A stretch of DNA of 63,144 nucleotides from JAFARZ01 sp035651595 (GTDB lineage Bacteria > Actinomycetota > Actinomycetes > Streptosporangiales > Streptosporangiaceae). This document shows, one piece after another, positions 15,921 through 23,972 of this stretch; positions within the stretch are counted from its first letter, which is position 1; each line of letters starts with the position of its first letter. Made by a program: the position numbers and the translations under genes. The stretch is from assembly GCA_035651595.1 (NCBI GenBank), contig DASRFJ010000074.1, forward strand, positions 1-63,144. Reading direction: 5' to 3'. The notes under the pieces are model-generated. The model was given only the letters and a program-made list of their open reading frames with translations, did not search any database and had not been told where the DNA came from.

Positions 15921-16574
15921 CATCGGGACCGGGGACGGCATGGGGGCGCCGGTGAGGATGCGCGGGGCGCCGGGGCCGGCCAGCAGGGGGCCGATCGTCA
16001 GGCACAGCTCGTCGACCAGGCCGGCCGCTACCAGCTGGCCCAGGATGCCGGGGCCGCCCTCGGCGAGGATGTGCGAGTGGCCGCGGTCGTGCAGGGCCCG
16101 CACCGCGGTCGGCAGGTCCACCGTCACGGACCCGGCCACGATGACCTCGGCGTGCTTGCCCAGCTGCTCCCGGACCGGCAACGGCGCGGACGACGTGGTG
16201 ATCACGATGGTCCGGGCGTGCGGCGGGGCGTCGGCGATCAGCGGGCTGTCCGGATCCAGGTCGCCCGACGCGGTGATGACGGCGATCGGGGGAGTAGCCC
16301 CGCGCCCGGACCGCAGGTGCTTCCACAGCTCGCGGACCCGGACCGGGGCGTAACGCTCGACCCGGGCAGTGTTCGCGCCGACCAGGATCACGTCGGCGAG
16401 CGTGCGCAGCAGCGCGAACACGCGCCGGTCCGCGGCCGAAGACAGGCCTCCGGACGCCCCGTCCAGCGACGCCGCGCCGTCCGCGCTGGACACCATGTTC
16501 GCGCGCAGCGCATTGCCATCCGGATACGCATACAGCGCGGCAAGCTGGTCGTCGCTGAGCGCCCCATATTCCAT
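15861..16574 (-). CDS. RibD C-terminal-like (pyrimidine/riboflavin) reductase family protein
   Basis: A 237-residue NADPH-dependent reductase of the DHFR-like RibD-C fold. Markers are 'RANMVSSADGAASLDGASGGLSS' (N-terminal substrate loop), 'ADVILVGANTAR', and 'HILAEGGPGILGQLVAAGLVDEL' (the conserved EGG-P-L segment). The deaminase half of RibD is absent, as usual in the stand-alone actinobacterial 'pyrimidine reductase family' proteins; riboflavin involvement is not certain. It starts 3 bp after the glgX stop, so the two are translationally coupled. Confidence 0.85.
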   Translation of the reverse strand: MEYGALSDDQLAALYAYPDGNALRANMVSSADGAASLDGASGGLSSAADRRVFALLRTLADVILVGANTARVERYAPVRVRELWKHLRSGRGATPPIAVITASGDLDPDSPLIADAPPHARTIVITTSSAPLPVREQLGKHAEVIVAGSVTVDLPTAVRALHDRGHSHILAEGGPGILGQLVAAGLVDELCLTIGPLLAGPGAPRILTGAPMPSPVPMSLAHVLEDEGFLLCRYTTR

Positions 16575-16577
16575 CGG

Positions 16578-18683
16578 CTAACCCTCCGAAGCTACCAGGA
16601 CGGTGATCGCCCGGCCGGTGACCTTGAGTTCGCTGCGCGGCTGCCACGCGCCGCCGGTCTCGTCAGGGCTCGCGGTGTCGATGACGACCTCCCACGACGG
16701 CGCCAGCGACTCCGGCGGCAGCGTGAACGTGACCGGCTCGCTGTGCGCGTTGAACAGCAGCAGGAAGCGGTCGTCGGTGACCGGCTCGCCGCGCGGGTCC
16801 GGCTCGGTGATCGCCCGGCCGTTCAGGTAGACGCCGAGCGACTTGGCGTAGCTGGCGCCCCAGTCGGACATCGTCATCTCCTCGCCGGCCGGGGTCAGCC
16901 AGACGATGTCACCGGCGGCCTCCGGCGCCTGCGGGTGACCGCGGAAGAACCTGCGGCGGCGGAACACCGGGTGCGCGCGGCGCAGCGTGGCCAGCGCCTC
17001 GGTGAACCGCAGCAGGTCCGGTTCGGTCTCGGCCAGGCCCCAGTCGACCCAGGAGATCTCGTTGTCCTGGCAGTACGCGTTGTTGTTGCCGCCCTGAGTG
17101 CGGCCCATCTCGTCGCCGGACAGCAGCATCGGGACGCCCTGGGACAGGAACAGGGTGACCAGGAAGTTGCGCTTTTGCCGGGCTCGCAGCTCGAGGATGT
17201 CCGGATCGTCGGTCTGCCCTTCGGCACCGCAGTTCCAGGACCGGTTGTCGTCGTTGCCGTCGTGGTTGTGCTCGCCGTTGGCCTCGTTGTGCTTGCCGTT
17301 GTAGGACACCAGGTCGGTGAGCGTGAACCCGTCGTGGCAGGTCACGAAGTTGATGCTGGCGACCGGCCGCCGCCCGCTGCTGGCGTACAGATCGCTGGAG
17401 CCGCTGATCCGCGACGCGAACTCACCCATCATGCCCGGGCGCCCGATCATGAATTCCCGGACCGTGTCCCGGTACTTCCCGTTCCATTCGGTCCACAACG
17501 GCGGGAAGTTACCGACCTGGTAGCCGCCCTCGCCGACGTCCCACGGCTCCGCGATGAGCTTCACCTGGGACACCACCGGATCCTGCTGCACCAGGTCGAA
17601 GAACGTGGACAGCCGGTCCACGTCGTGCAGTTCGCGGGCCAGCGCGGCGGCGAGGTCGAAGCGGAACCCGTCCACGTGCATGTCCAGCACCCAGTACCGC
17701 AGCGAGTCCATCACCAGCTGGAGGGAGTGCGGATGCCGCGCGTTGAGGCTGTTGCCGCACCCGGTGTAGTCCAGGTAGCGCCACGGCTCGGAGTCCGAGA
17801 GCCGGTAGTACGCGGCGTTGTCGATGCCGCGGAAGCTCAGCGTCGGGCCCATGTGGTCACCCTCGGCCGTGTGGTTGTAGACCACGTCGAGGATCACCTC
17901 GATGCCGGCCTCGTGCAGCGCCTTGACCATCGACTTGAACTCGCCGACCTGCTCGCCGCGCTGGCCGGTGCTCGCGTACCGGTTGTGCGGGGCGAGGAAG
18001 CCGATCGTGTTGTAGCCCCAGTAGTTCGTCAGCCCGCGGGCGTCGAGGCCCTGCTCGGTGACGAACTGATGCACCGGCATCAGCTCGATCGCGGTCACGC
18101 CGAGGCGGTGCAGGTGCCCGATGATCGCCGGATGGGCCAGGCCGGCGTAACTGCCGCGCTGGTCCGGCGGGATGTCCGGGTGGCGCAGCGTCAGGCCGCG
18201 GACGTGCGCCTCGTAGATGACGGTCTCGTGATACGAGGTACGCGGCGGCCGGTCGTTGCCCCAGTCGAAGAACGGATTGATGACGACGTTGCGCGGCATC
18301 TTCGGCGCGCTGTCGACGGTGTTACGCCGGCGCGGGTCGGCGAAGTGGTAGTCGAACAGCGACTCGTCCCACCGCAGGTCACCCTCGACCGCCTTGCCGT
18401 ACGGGTCGAGCAGCAGCTTGGACGGCTCGCAGCGAAGGCCGCGCAGCGGGTCGTACCGGCCGTGCACCCGGTAGCCGTAGCGCTGCCCGGGTTCGACGCC
18501 CGGCAGGTAGGCATGCCAGACGAAGCCGTCGATCTCGGTGAGGTCGACTCGCTCTTCGCTGCCGTCACCGTCGAACAGGCACAACTCGACCCGCTCGGCG
18601 ACCTCGGAGAACAGGGCGAAGTTGGTACCCCATCCGTCCCATGTGGCGCCGAGCGGATACGGCGCTCCGGGCCAGGTACGCAT
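16578..18683 (-). CDS. glgX: glycogen debranching enzyme
   Basis: GH13 isoamylase-type enzyme hydrolysing alpha-1,6 branches of glycogen limit dextrin, cytosolic, 701 residues. The N-terminal CBM48-like domain ('PGAPYPLGATWDGWGTNFALFS') precedes a catalytic barrel with 'DVVYNHTAEG', 'DGFRFDLAAALA' (nucleophile Asp), 'LIAEPWDVGEGGYQVG' (acid/base Glu) and 'NFVTCHDGFTLTDLVSYNGK' (transition-state Asp). RBS GAGGGAGG precedes ATG. The downstream RibD-like reductase has no obvious link to glycogen. Confidence 0.95.
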   Translation of the reverse strand: MRTWPGAPYPLGATWDGWGTNFALFSEVAERVELCLFDGDGSEERVDLTEIDGFVWHAYLPGVEPGQRYGYRVHGRYDPLRGLRCEPSKLLLDPYGKAVEGDLRWDESLFDYHFADPRRRNTVDSAPKMPRNVVINPFFDWGNDRPPRTSYHETVIYEAHVRGLTLRHPDIPPDQRGSYAGLAHPAIIGHLHRLGVTAIELMPVHQFVTEQGLDARGLTNYWGYNTIGFLAPHNRYASTGQRGEQVGEFKSMVKALHEAGIEVILDVVYNHTAEGDHMGPTLSFRGIDNAAYYRLSDSEPWRYLDYTGCGNSLNARHPHSLQLVMDSLRYWVLDMHVDGFRFDLAAALARELHDVDRLSTFFDLVQQDPVVSQVKLIAEPWDVGEGGYQVGNFPPLWTEWNGKYRDTVREFMIGRPGMMGEFASRISGSSDLYASSGRRPVASINFVTCHDGFTLTDLVSYNGKHNEANGEHNHDGNDDNRSWNCGAEGQTDDPDILELRARQKRNFLVTLFLSQGVPMLLSGDEMGRTQGGNNNAYCQDNEISWVDWGLAETEPDLLRFTEALATLRRAHPVFRRRRFFRGHPQAPEAAGDIVWLTPAGEEMTMSDWGASYAKSLGVYLNGRAITEPDPRGEPVTDDRFLLLFNAHSEPVTFTLPPESLAPSWEVVIDTASPDETGGAWQPRSELKVTGRAITVLVASEG

Positions 18684-18726
18684 CCGCCTCCCTCGTCAGG
18701 TTACGAGAGTAAGCGATTGCGGCTCA

Positions 18727-19431
18727 TCAGGCCGCGCGCGTCTCCCGCGCCGCGGCCTCAGCGTACCGCTCCAGCAGCACCACGGCGACTTCGGGCAGCG
18801 CACCGAGCGCGGGTGAAACGAAAGACGCCCCCGCCGCCAGCGACGTGTCGCGCACCCGGTCGGCGAAGAACCCGGGCGCGAGCAGGTACGTCGCGACCAC
18901 CACCCGGCGGGCACCGTCCGCGCGGAGCGCGCGCACCGCCTCGGCGGGCGTGGGGGAGGCGGCCGAAGCGAACGCCGGCACCACGGCCCGCCACCCACGG
19001 GAGCGCTGCCAGGCCGCGGCCGTCCGGGCGATGACGGCGTTTGCCTCCGGATCGGAGGAACCCGCCGAGGCAAGCACCACTGCCGTTCCGTGATAAGAAT
19101 CCTCAGCCAGCCGGTGCTCGAGCGCGCGCAGCAACAGGGGGTGCGGACCGAGCGGCGCGCCGTAACCGACGTCGCGGCGGCCGAGCAAGCGCGGGATGTC
19201 GATCTTGCTGTGGTAGGCCGCGGTCAGCAGCAGCGGCAGCACGGTCACCCGGCTGTCCGCCGGCACCGAGGAGAGCACCTGCGCCAGCGAAGGCGCGGCG
19301 TGATCCAGGAACGCGGTGCGCACGTCGAGTCCCGGTGCCCGCTCCGCGACCAGCGCGGTCAGCGCGGAAACCGCCGCCGCGGCGCGCGGGTCCTTGCTCC
19401 CGTGCGCGACGGCGACCAGGACCTCACACAT
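18727..19431 (-). CDS. sirohydrochlorin chelatase (CbiX/SirB-like)
   Basis: Class II chelatase expected to insert Fe2+ into sirohydrochlorin, making the siroheme used by the sulfite reductase upstream. It has 234 residues in two CbiX half-domains; 'VAVAHGSKDPRA' carries the metal-binding His, and 'TVLPLLLTAAYHSKIDIPRLL' holds the second His. The start overlaps the cysH stop by 8 bases. Last gene of the sir-ribbon-cysH-chelatase operon. Confidence 0.9.
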   Translation of the reverse strand: MCEVLVAVAHGSKDPRAAAAVSALTALVAERAPGLDVRTAFLDHAAPSLAQVLSSVPADSRVTVLPLLLTAAYHSKIDIPRLLGRRDVGYGAPLGPHPLLLRALEHRLAEDSYHGTAVVLASAGSSDPEANAVIARTAAAWQRSRGWRAVVPAFASAASPTPAEAVRALRADGARRVVVATYLLAPGFFADRVRDTSLAAGASFVSPALGALPEVAVVLLERYAEAAARETRAA

Positions 19432-20152
19432 GGATCCCGCACTCGGTCTTGCCGGTGCCCGCCCAGCGCCCGCTGCGCGGATCGGCGCCCGGCTCGACCC
19501 TGGCCGTGCAGGTCGCGCACCCGATCGACGGGTACCCGTCGTAGACCAGCGGGTTCACCAGCACGCCCTGTTCGGCGATGAACTCGTCGACCTGCTTGCC
19601 TGACCAGCCGACGATCGGGTTCACCTTGACCATCTCGCGGCGGTCGTCCCACTCCACCACCTTGGTCGACCGGCGCGAATTGGTCTCGTCGCGGCGGACC
19701 CCGGTGATCCAGGCGTCGTAGTTCTTCAGCGCCCGCTCCAGCGGCTCGACCTTGCGCAGGTAGCAGCACAGGTCGGGGTTGCGCCCGTACAGCCGCGGGC
19801 CAAGCTCGGCATCCTGCTCGGCTACCGTCCGTGACGGAGTGATGTTGAGCATCCGCACCGGATAGACCACGTCGACCGCATCCCTGGTGCCGACGGTCTC
19901 CGGGAAATGGTAGCCAGTGTCCAGGAAGACCACGTCAATGCCGGGTTTCACGGCGGACGCCAGGTGGATGATCACCGCGTCGGTCATCGACGAGGTGATG
20001 CAGATCCGGTCACCGAACGTGTCCGTGGCCCACCGGATCACCTCCTCGGCGGAGGCGTCCGCAAGGTCGGCGGCGGCCTGCTCGGCGAGGGTTCGCATGT
20101 CCTCCGCATCCTCCAAGCGCGATGGAGCTGTCAGGTCCAGGCCCGCGGTCAC
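19424..20152 (-). CDS. cysH: assimilatory phosphoadenylyl/adenylyl-sulfate reductase
   Basis: Reduces activated sulfate to sulfite. It has 242 residues with 'ITSSMTDAVIIHLA' (modified P-loop), 'VFLDTGYHFPET', 'LCCYLRKVEPL' and 'GCATCTARV', i.e. the Cys-Cys...Cys-x2-Cys set of the [4Fe-4S] cluster, so APS is the likelier substrate than PAPS. The C-terminal 'TECGIHV' carries the thioredoxin-linked catalytic Cys. GTG 20152 overlaps the preceding stop (GTGA), which decides the start over the upstream in-frame ATG. Confidence 0.95.
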   Translation of the reverse strand: MTAGLDLTAPSRLEDAEDMRTLAEQAAADLADASAEEVIRWATDTFGDRICITSSMTDAVIIHLASAVKPGIDVVFLDTGYHFPETVGTRDAVDVVYPVRMLNITPSRTVAEQDAELGPRLYGRNPDLCCYLRKVEPLERALKNYDAWITGVRRDETNSRRSTKVVEWDDRREMVKVNPIVGWSGKQVDEFIAEQGVLVNPLVYDGYPSIGCATCTARVEPGADPRSGRWAGTGKTECGIHV

Positions 20153-20295
20153 AGCGTGACTCCTATTCCGGCAAAGCGTAGCTGGAAACTTCTGGTGCAG
20201 CTGCGGCAGTGCCATTCCCCGTCGTGCGCACCGGCCGGCTCCAGGTTCTCCTCGCCGCAGTACGGGCAGTAAAACGGGACCGCTCGCGTGCTCAT
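20149..20295 (-). CDS. small zinc-ribbon protein of the sulfite reduction operon
   Basis: A 48-residue protein with two CxxC knuckles, 'FYCPYCGEENL' and 'WHCRSCTRSFQL', a minimal zinc ribbon. It is coupled at both ends by 4-base overlaps (ATGA with sir, GTGA with cysH), which strongly supports translation. I recall similar short proteins between sir and cysH in other actinobacteria; function unknown. It may act as a redox or electron-carrier accessory, but that is inference. Confidence 0.85.
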   Translation of the reverse strand: MSTRAVPFYCPYCGEENLEPAGAHDGEWHCRSCTRSFQLRFAGIGVTL

Positions 20296-21980
20296 ACGAG
20301 TTCCTCCTCCGCTGCTCGGGCTGCCCACAGCGCGAACGACTCGCCGTCGAGCCGTCCGTCCGCGAACCGGCGCAGCACCCGCTCCAGGTAGTCCGGCAGG
20401 TCTTCGGCCGTGGTCTTGAGGCCGCGCACCTTGCGGCCGAAGCCGGAGCCGGCCCCGTCCCCGCCGCTCAGCGTGCCGCCCAGGTGGATCTGGAAGCCCT
20501 CGACCTGCCTGCCGGTGGCGGGGTCGGTGACCAGCTGGCCCTTCAGGCCGATGTCCGCGGTCTGGATCCGGGCACAGGAGTTCGGGCAGCCGTTGACGTT
20601 GATCGTGACCGGGACGTCGAACTCCGGCAGCCGCCGCTCCAGCTCGGCGATCGCGCTGGCCGCCCGCTGCTTGGTCTCCACGATCGCCAGCTTGCAGAAC
20701 TCGATGCCGGTGCAGGCCATCGTGTGCCGCCGGAACACGCTCGGCTTCGCCGGGAGGCCCGCCGCGTCCAGCTCGGCCACCAGGGCGTCCACGGATGCCT
20801 CCGGCACGTCGAGGATGACCATCTTCTGCTCGGTCGTGGTGCTGACCCGCCCGCTGCCGTACCGGCCGGCCAGCGTGCCGATCGTGTCGAGCAGGTCGGC
20901 GTCCAGCCGCCCCACGGTAGGCGCGAAGCCGACGTAGAACAGGCCGTCCCGCTGCCGGTGCACGCCCACGTGGTCGCGCACGCCGCCCGCGGGCGCGCCC
21001 GGCGCGGGACCGTCCGGCAGCGCGTAGCCCAGATACTCCTTCTCCAGCACCTCGCGGAACTTCTCCGGCCCCCAGTCCGCGACCAGGAACTTGATCCGCG
21101 CGCGGTGCCGCAGCCGCCGGTACCCGTAGTCGCGGAACACGCTGGTCACGCCCGCCCAGACCTCCGGCACCTGGTCCGGCGTGACGAAGGCGCCGAGCCG
21201 CTTGCCGATCATCGGGTTGGTGGACAGGCCGCCGCCGACCCACAGGTCGTAACCCGCCTCGCCCGTCGGGCTCGTGACGCCCACGAACGCCACGTCGTTG
21301 ATCTCGTGGATGGCGCACTGCGCCGAACACCCGCTGATGCTCGTCTTGAACTTGCGCGGCAGATTGGAGAACGCCTCGCTGCCGATGTACTGCTCGCCGA
21401 TCGCTCGGATCTCGGGGGAGCCGTCGATGATCTCGGTCGCGTCCACGCCGGCCAGCGGGCAGCCGAGGATGACCCGCGGCGTGTCGCCGCAGGCCTCCGT
21501 GGTGGTCAGCCCGACGCTCTCCAGAGCCTCCCAGATCGCCGGCACGTTCTCGATCTCCACCCAGTGCAGCTGGATGTTCTGCCGGTCGGTGACGTCGGCG
21601 GTGCCGCGCGCGTACCGCCGGGAGATGTCGGCAATCGTTCGCAGCTGCGCGTGGGAGAGCTGCCCGCCGTCGATCCGGACGCGCAGCATGAAGTATTTGT
21701 CGTCGAGCTCCTCGGGCTCGAGCGCCGCGGTCTTGCCCCCGTCGATGCCCGGCCGGCGCTGCGTGTACAGGCCGTACCAGCGGAACCGGCCGCGCAGGTC
21801 CGCCGGGTCGATGGAATCGAAGCCGTACCGCGAGTAGATGTCGATAATCCGCTGGCGGACGTTGAGTCCGTCGTCGTTCTTCTTGTTCTCTTCGTTCTTG
21901 TTGAGCGGCTCGTGATAACCGAGCGCCCACTGTCCTTCGCCGCGTTTTCTTCTTGTCGCGGTGGTGGTGGCGGTTGGCAT
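20292..21980 (-). CDS. sir: ferredoxin-dependent sulfite (nitrite) reductase
   Basis: Siroheme/[4Fe-4S] enzyme reducing sulfite to sulfide with six electrons, 562 residues. Two ferrodoxin-like repeats and the cluster ligands 'CTGIEFCKLAI' and 'NGCPNSCARIQ' are visible; 'GCSAQCAIHEINDVAF' precedes the second siroheme segment. ATG 21980 (MPTATTT) has GGAGG 8 bases upstream; the open frame further upstream is leader sequence. Context (cysH, chelatase) favours sulfite over nitrite as substrate. Sulfate-activation genes (cysDN) are not in the window. Confidence 0.92.
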   Translation of the reverse strand: MPTATTTATRRKRGEGQWALGYHEPLNKNEENKKNDDGLNVRQRIIDIYSRYGFDSIDPADLRGRFRWYGLYTQRRPGIDGGKTAALEPEELDDKYFMLRVRIDGGQLSHAQLRTIADISRRYARGTADVTDRQNIQLHWVEIENVPAIWEALESVGLTTTEACGDTPRVILGCPLAGVDATEIIDGSPEIRAIGEQYIGSEAFSNLPRKFKTSISGCSAQCAIHEINDVAFVGVTSPTGEAGYDLWVGGGLSTNPMIGKRLGAFVTPDQVPEVWAGVTSVFRDYGYRRLRHRARIKFLVADWGPEKFREVLEKEYLGYALPDGPAPGAPAGGVRDHVGVHRQRDGLFYVGFAPTVGRLDADLLDTIGTLAGRYGSGRVSTTTEQKMVILDVPEASVDALVAELDAAGLPAKPSVFRRHTMACTGIEFCKLAIVETKQRAASAIAELERRLPEFDVPVTINVNGCPNSCARIQTADIGLKGQLVTDPATGRQVEGFQIHLGGTLSGGDGAGSGFGRKVRGLKTTAEDLPDYLERVLRRFADGRLDGESFALWAARAAEEELV

Positions 21981-22091
21981 CCGCGGGGTCCTCCGAGTGT
22001 CTGCGGACGCACGTATCCGGCAAGCGGCAGCTCGGGGCTTCATTGCCGACGACGCCGGTCCTCGCACGCGCGCCCAAATATGGGCAAGCGG

Positions 22092-22178
22092 TTAGCGAGC
22101 GGCGCGACACATGGCGCTACGGACACGCAGCAAGTCGACGTGCCTGCGCACGACGAGCAGGGGGTCCGCAACAGCCAT
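22092..22178 (-). CDS. actinobacterial leader peptide upstream of sir
   Basis: A 28-residue ORF ending 'RRHVDLLRVRSAMCRAAR'. The string R-R-H-V-D-L-x-R-V-x-S-A-x-C-R is the signature of the 'putative leader peptide' family found ahead of actinobacterial sulfur-assimilation operons. Here it lies 111 bp upstream of sir in the same direction. The single Cys near the end suggests control by cysteine or cysteinyl-tRNA supply through ribosome stalling; that mechanism is inferred from family placement. ATG 22178 lacks a clear Shine-Dalgarno. Confidence 0.75.
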   Translation of the reverse strand: MAVADPLLVVRRHVDLLRVRSAMCRAAR

Positions 22179-22326
22179 AACAACAGGATCACACGCATTC
22201 CGCCTGACTGTCCAGGCAACGTCCGCCATATGGACGGCGCGGGCTGCGTGCAGGGCCATGTAATCGCGAACATGCCCTTGCGGAGTTGTATTCCCGGGAG
22301 CAATTTCCTACTTTATAGATAGGAAT

Positions 22327-22464
22327 TCAGCCTTGGCGAATCCAGCTGAGCGTCGGCTCCTTCGCCTGGTCGCCGGTCCCGGCCGCGGGCAGGTGCTGGC
22401 AGTCGCACCATGTGCCGCCCGGGCAGTCCTCATGGTGCCGCTTACGGCACGACTCGCAGATCAT
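22327..22464 (-). CDS. small cysteine-rich protein
   Basis: A 45-residue protein starting 'MICESCRKRHHEDCPGGTWC' then 'DCQH'. Five Cys and several His suggest a small zinc-binding fold. Similar tiny proteins are common in actinobacteria; function unknown. It lies upstream of the sir leader on the same strand and diverges from the phosphoribosyltransferase 40 bp away. Confidence 0.6.
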   Translation of the reverse strand: MICESCRKRHHEDCPGGTWCDCQHLPAAGTGDQAKEPTLSWIRQG

Positions 22465-22504
22465 GCTCCTATTGTGCTGCTTCACCGTGGGTACATCGGA
22501 TGGC

Positions 22505-23173
22505 ATGCCGCCGTTTGCCGACCGCCGCGCCGCAGGCCGTCTCCTCGCCGACAAGTTCAAGGGCCTTTGGTCAGAACGACCAGCGGTGCTTGCCCTGCCA
22601 CGGGGCGGCGTTCCGGTAGGGCACGAGATAGCGGTGCTGCTCGATGTGCCCCTGGACGTGATCGTCACCCGGAAGATCGGCTATCCGCCGACGCCCGAGC
22701 TGGGCGTCGGCGCGATCGCCGAGTGCCTGGCCCCGCAGGCCCCGCTAGCCCCGCTAGCAGAGCCGGTATTCGACTGGGAACTGCTTGACCGGCTCGGGCT
22801 TGGACCTGCCGATCTGGCCGAGGTGGTGGCCGCGGAGCGCGAGGAACTGGCGCGGCGGGTGCGGGTGTACCGGGGCGGGCGTCCGCCGCCTGCGGTGGCG
22901 GGGCGCCGGGTGATCGTGGTCGACGATGGGCTGGCCACGGGCGGGACCGCGCGGGCCGCGCTGCGGTCGCTGCGGACCGCCGGGGCGTCGTCGTTGGTGC
23001 TGGCGGTGCCGGTGGCGCCTTCCCCGGCCATAGACGCAATGCGCGCCGAGGCCGACGAGGTAGTGATCCTCGCCACGCCCCGGCGCTTCGCGTCCGTGGG
23101 AGAGTGGTATGAGTCGTTCGGCCAGCTCAGCGACGATGATGTGCTGGAGGTGCTCGCCGGGCGCGGGTCTTGA
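22505..23173 (+). CDS. phosphoribosyltransferase family protein
   Basis: Type I PRTase-fold protein, 222 residues. It opens with 'FADRRAAGRLLADKFKGL' and 'PAVLALPRGGVPVGHEIA' typical of the dienelactone-hydrolase-associated PRTase group. The PRPP loop is 'RVIVVDDGLATGGTARAAL', with the two acidic residues and TGGT. The frame is open to 22412, but the upstream residues overlap the divergent promoter, so ATG 22505 is preferred. The substrate base is unknown; many members act in stress metabolism. Confidence 0.88.
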   Translation: MPPFADRRAAGRLLADKFKGLWSERPAVLALPRGGVPVGHEIAVLLDVPLDVIVTRKIGYPPTPELGVGAIAECLAPQAPLAPLAEPVFDWELLDRLGLGPADLAEVVAAEREELARRVRVYRGGRPPPAVAGRRVIVVDDGLATGGTARAALRSLRTAGASSLVLAVPVAPSPAIDAMRAEADEVVILATPRRFASVGEWYESFGQLSDDDVLEVLAGRGS

Positions 23174-23188
23174 CTACGCCTGGCGCCC

Positions 23189-23488
23189 TCAGGCCGCGTT
23201 GGCGCGGCGCATGCGGCGCCGGCGCTCGGCGGAGCGCTCGTCCTCGTTCAGGCCGCCCCATACGCCGTACTTCTCCGGCCGGGAGACGGCGTAGTTGAGG
23301 CACTCCAGGCGAACCGGGCAGGACTGGCAGACCGACTTGGCCTTGCGCTCTCTTATCTCGCGCTCCGGCTGGCGTTCACCGTCCGGACCGAAGAAGAGCA
23401 GCAAATCCTCGCCACGGCACTCCGCTGCGTCCTGCCACCCCCAGTTCGGGCGGGGAAGCACGGCCGACTGACGACGTACCTGAGACAT
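23189..23488 (-). CDS. WhiB-family iron-sulfur transcription factor
   Basis: A 99-residue Wbl protein. Four Cys ligands for [4Fe-4S] are present (Cys in 'AAECRGED', then 'CQSCPVRLEC'), followed by the invariant 'GVWGGLNEDER' turn and a basic tail 'RRRRMRR' for DNA/sigma contact. The longer spacer between the first and second Cys ('FFGPDGERQPEREIRERKAK') differs from WhiB1-like proteins; I do not assign a subclass. RBS GAGGTGA precedes ATG. It converges with the PRTase 15 bp away. Confidence 0.95.
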   Translation of the reverse strand: MSQVRRQSAVLPRPNWGWQDAAECRGEDLLLFFGPDGERQPEREIRERKAKSVCQSCPVRLECLNYAVSRPEKYGVWGGLNEDERSAERRRRMRRANAA

Positions 23489-23972
23489 GGATCAATCACC
23501 TCAACCAAGCTGGTCAAATCGTGCGTTACAGTAGTTCTAGGTTCTGTTCTGTGGTCAGGGTCCTAGACTTACTCTCGGAACCAGGCCCAAGAGCAGTGCT
23601 CTAGGTACAGAACATCAGGCAACAGCGGCGCGACCCACCCGTGTGCGAAAGCTCCGTTGCAAGGTGCCCTGCTTAAGAGGCAACGCGTTTTTGCCGCGCT
23701 GTGTTCCCGCAGTGTTCCCGCACGTGGCCAAGCGACCACAGAAGCGGCGGTCACTGCACCGAATGGCAAGCGCCAGCGCCTCGGTTAACCCGTCCTGTTC
23801 GCCGTAGCACCGGCCGCTGCATGCCCGCGGACTATGATGCCACCACCGGTAGGCCCCTCGCACGCGGGGTGGCGAAATTCCCCACGCTATTTTCTTACGT
23901 CCCCCGGAACAGACGAATTCCGGTGCGGCAAAGCTTGTGACGAACTGGACAAAGCCCTGTGGGCACGCCACC
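23489..23972. other. intergenic region without recognisable gene
   Basis: About 480 bp between the divergent WhiB gene and the Tyr/Gln-rich protein gene. It should carry both promoters. I found no convincing ORF, tRNA or repeat; only a small hairpin (GGCAA/TTGCC) near 23681. Its lower GC than the flanking genes fits regulatory DNA. Confidence 0.4.

Noticed and set aside
16071..19034. 987-residue plus-strand ORF opposite glgX
   Set aside because: High-GC shadow of the clearly identified glgX and RibD-like genes; Arg/Val/Asp-rich without domains.
22040..22303. Cys-rich alternative leader frame ('CSSCAGTSTCC')
   Set aside because: It overlaps the conserved leader peptide in another frame; the Cys run is a by-product, and the RRHVDL frame matches a known family. 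A role cannot be fully excluded.
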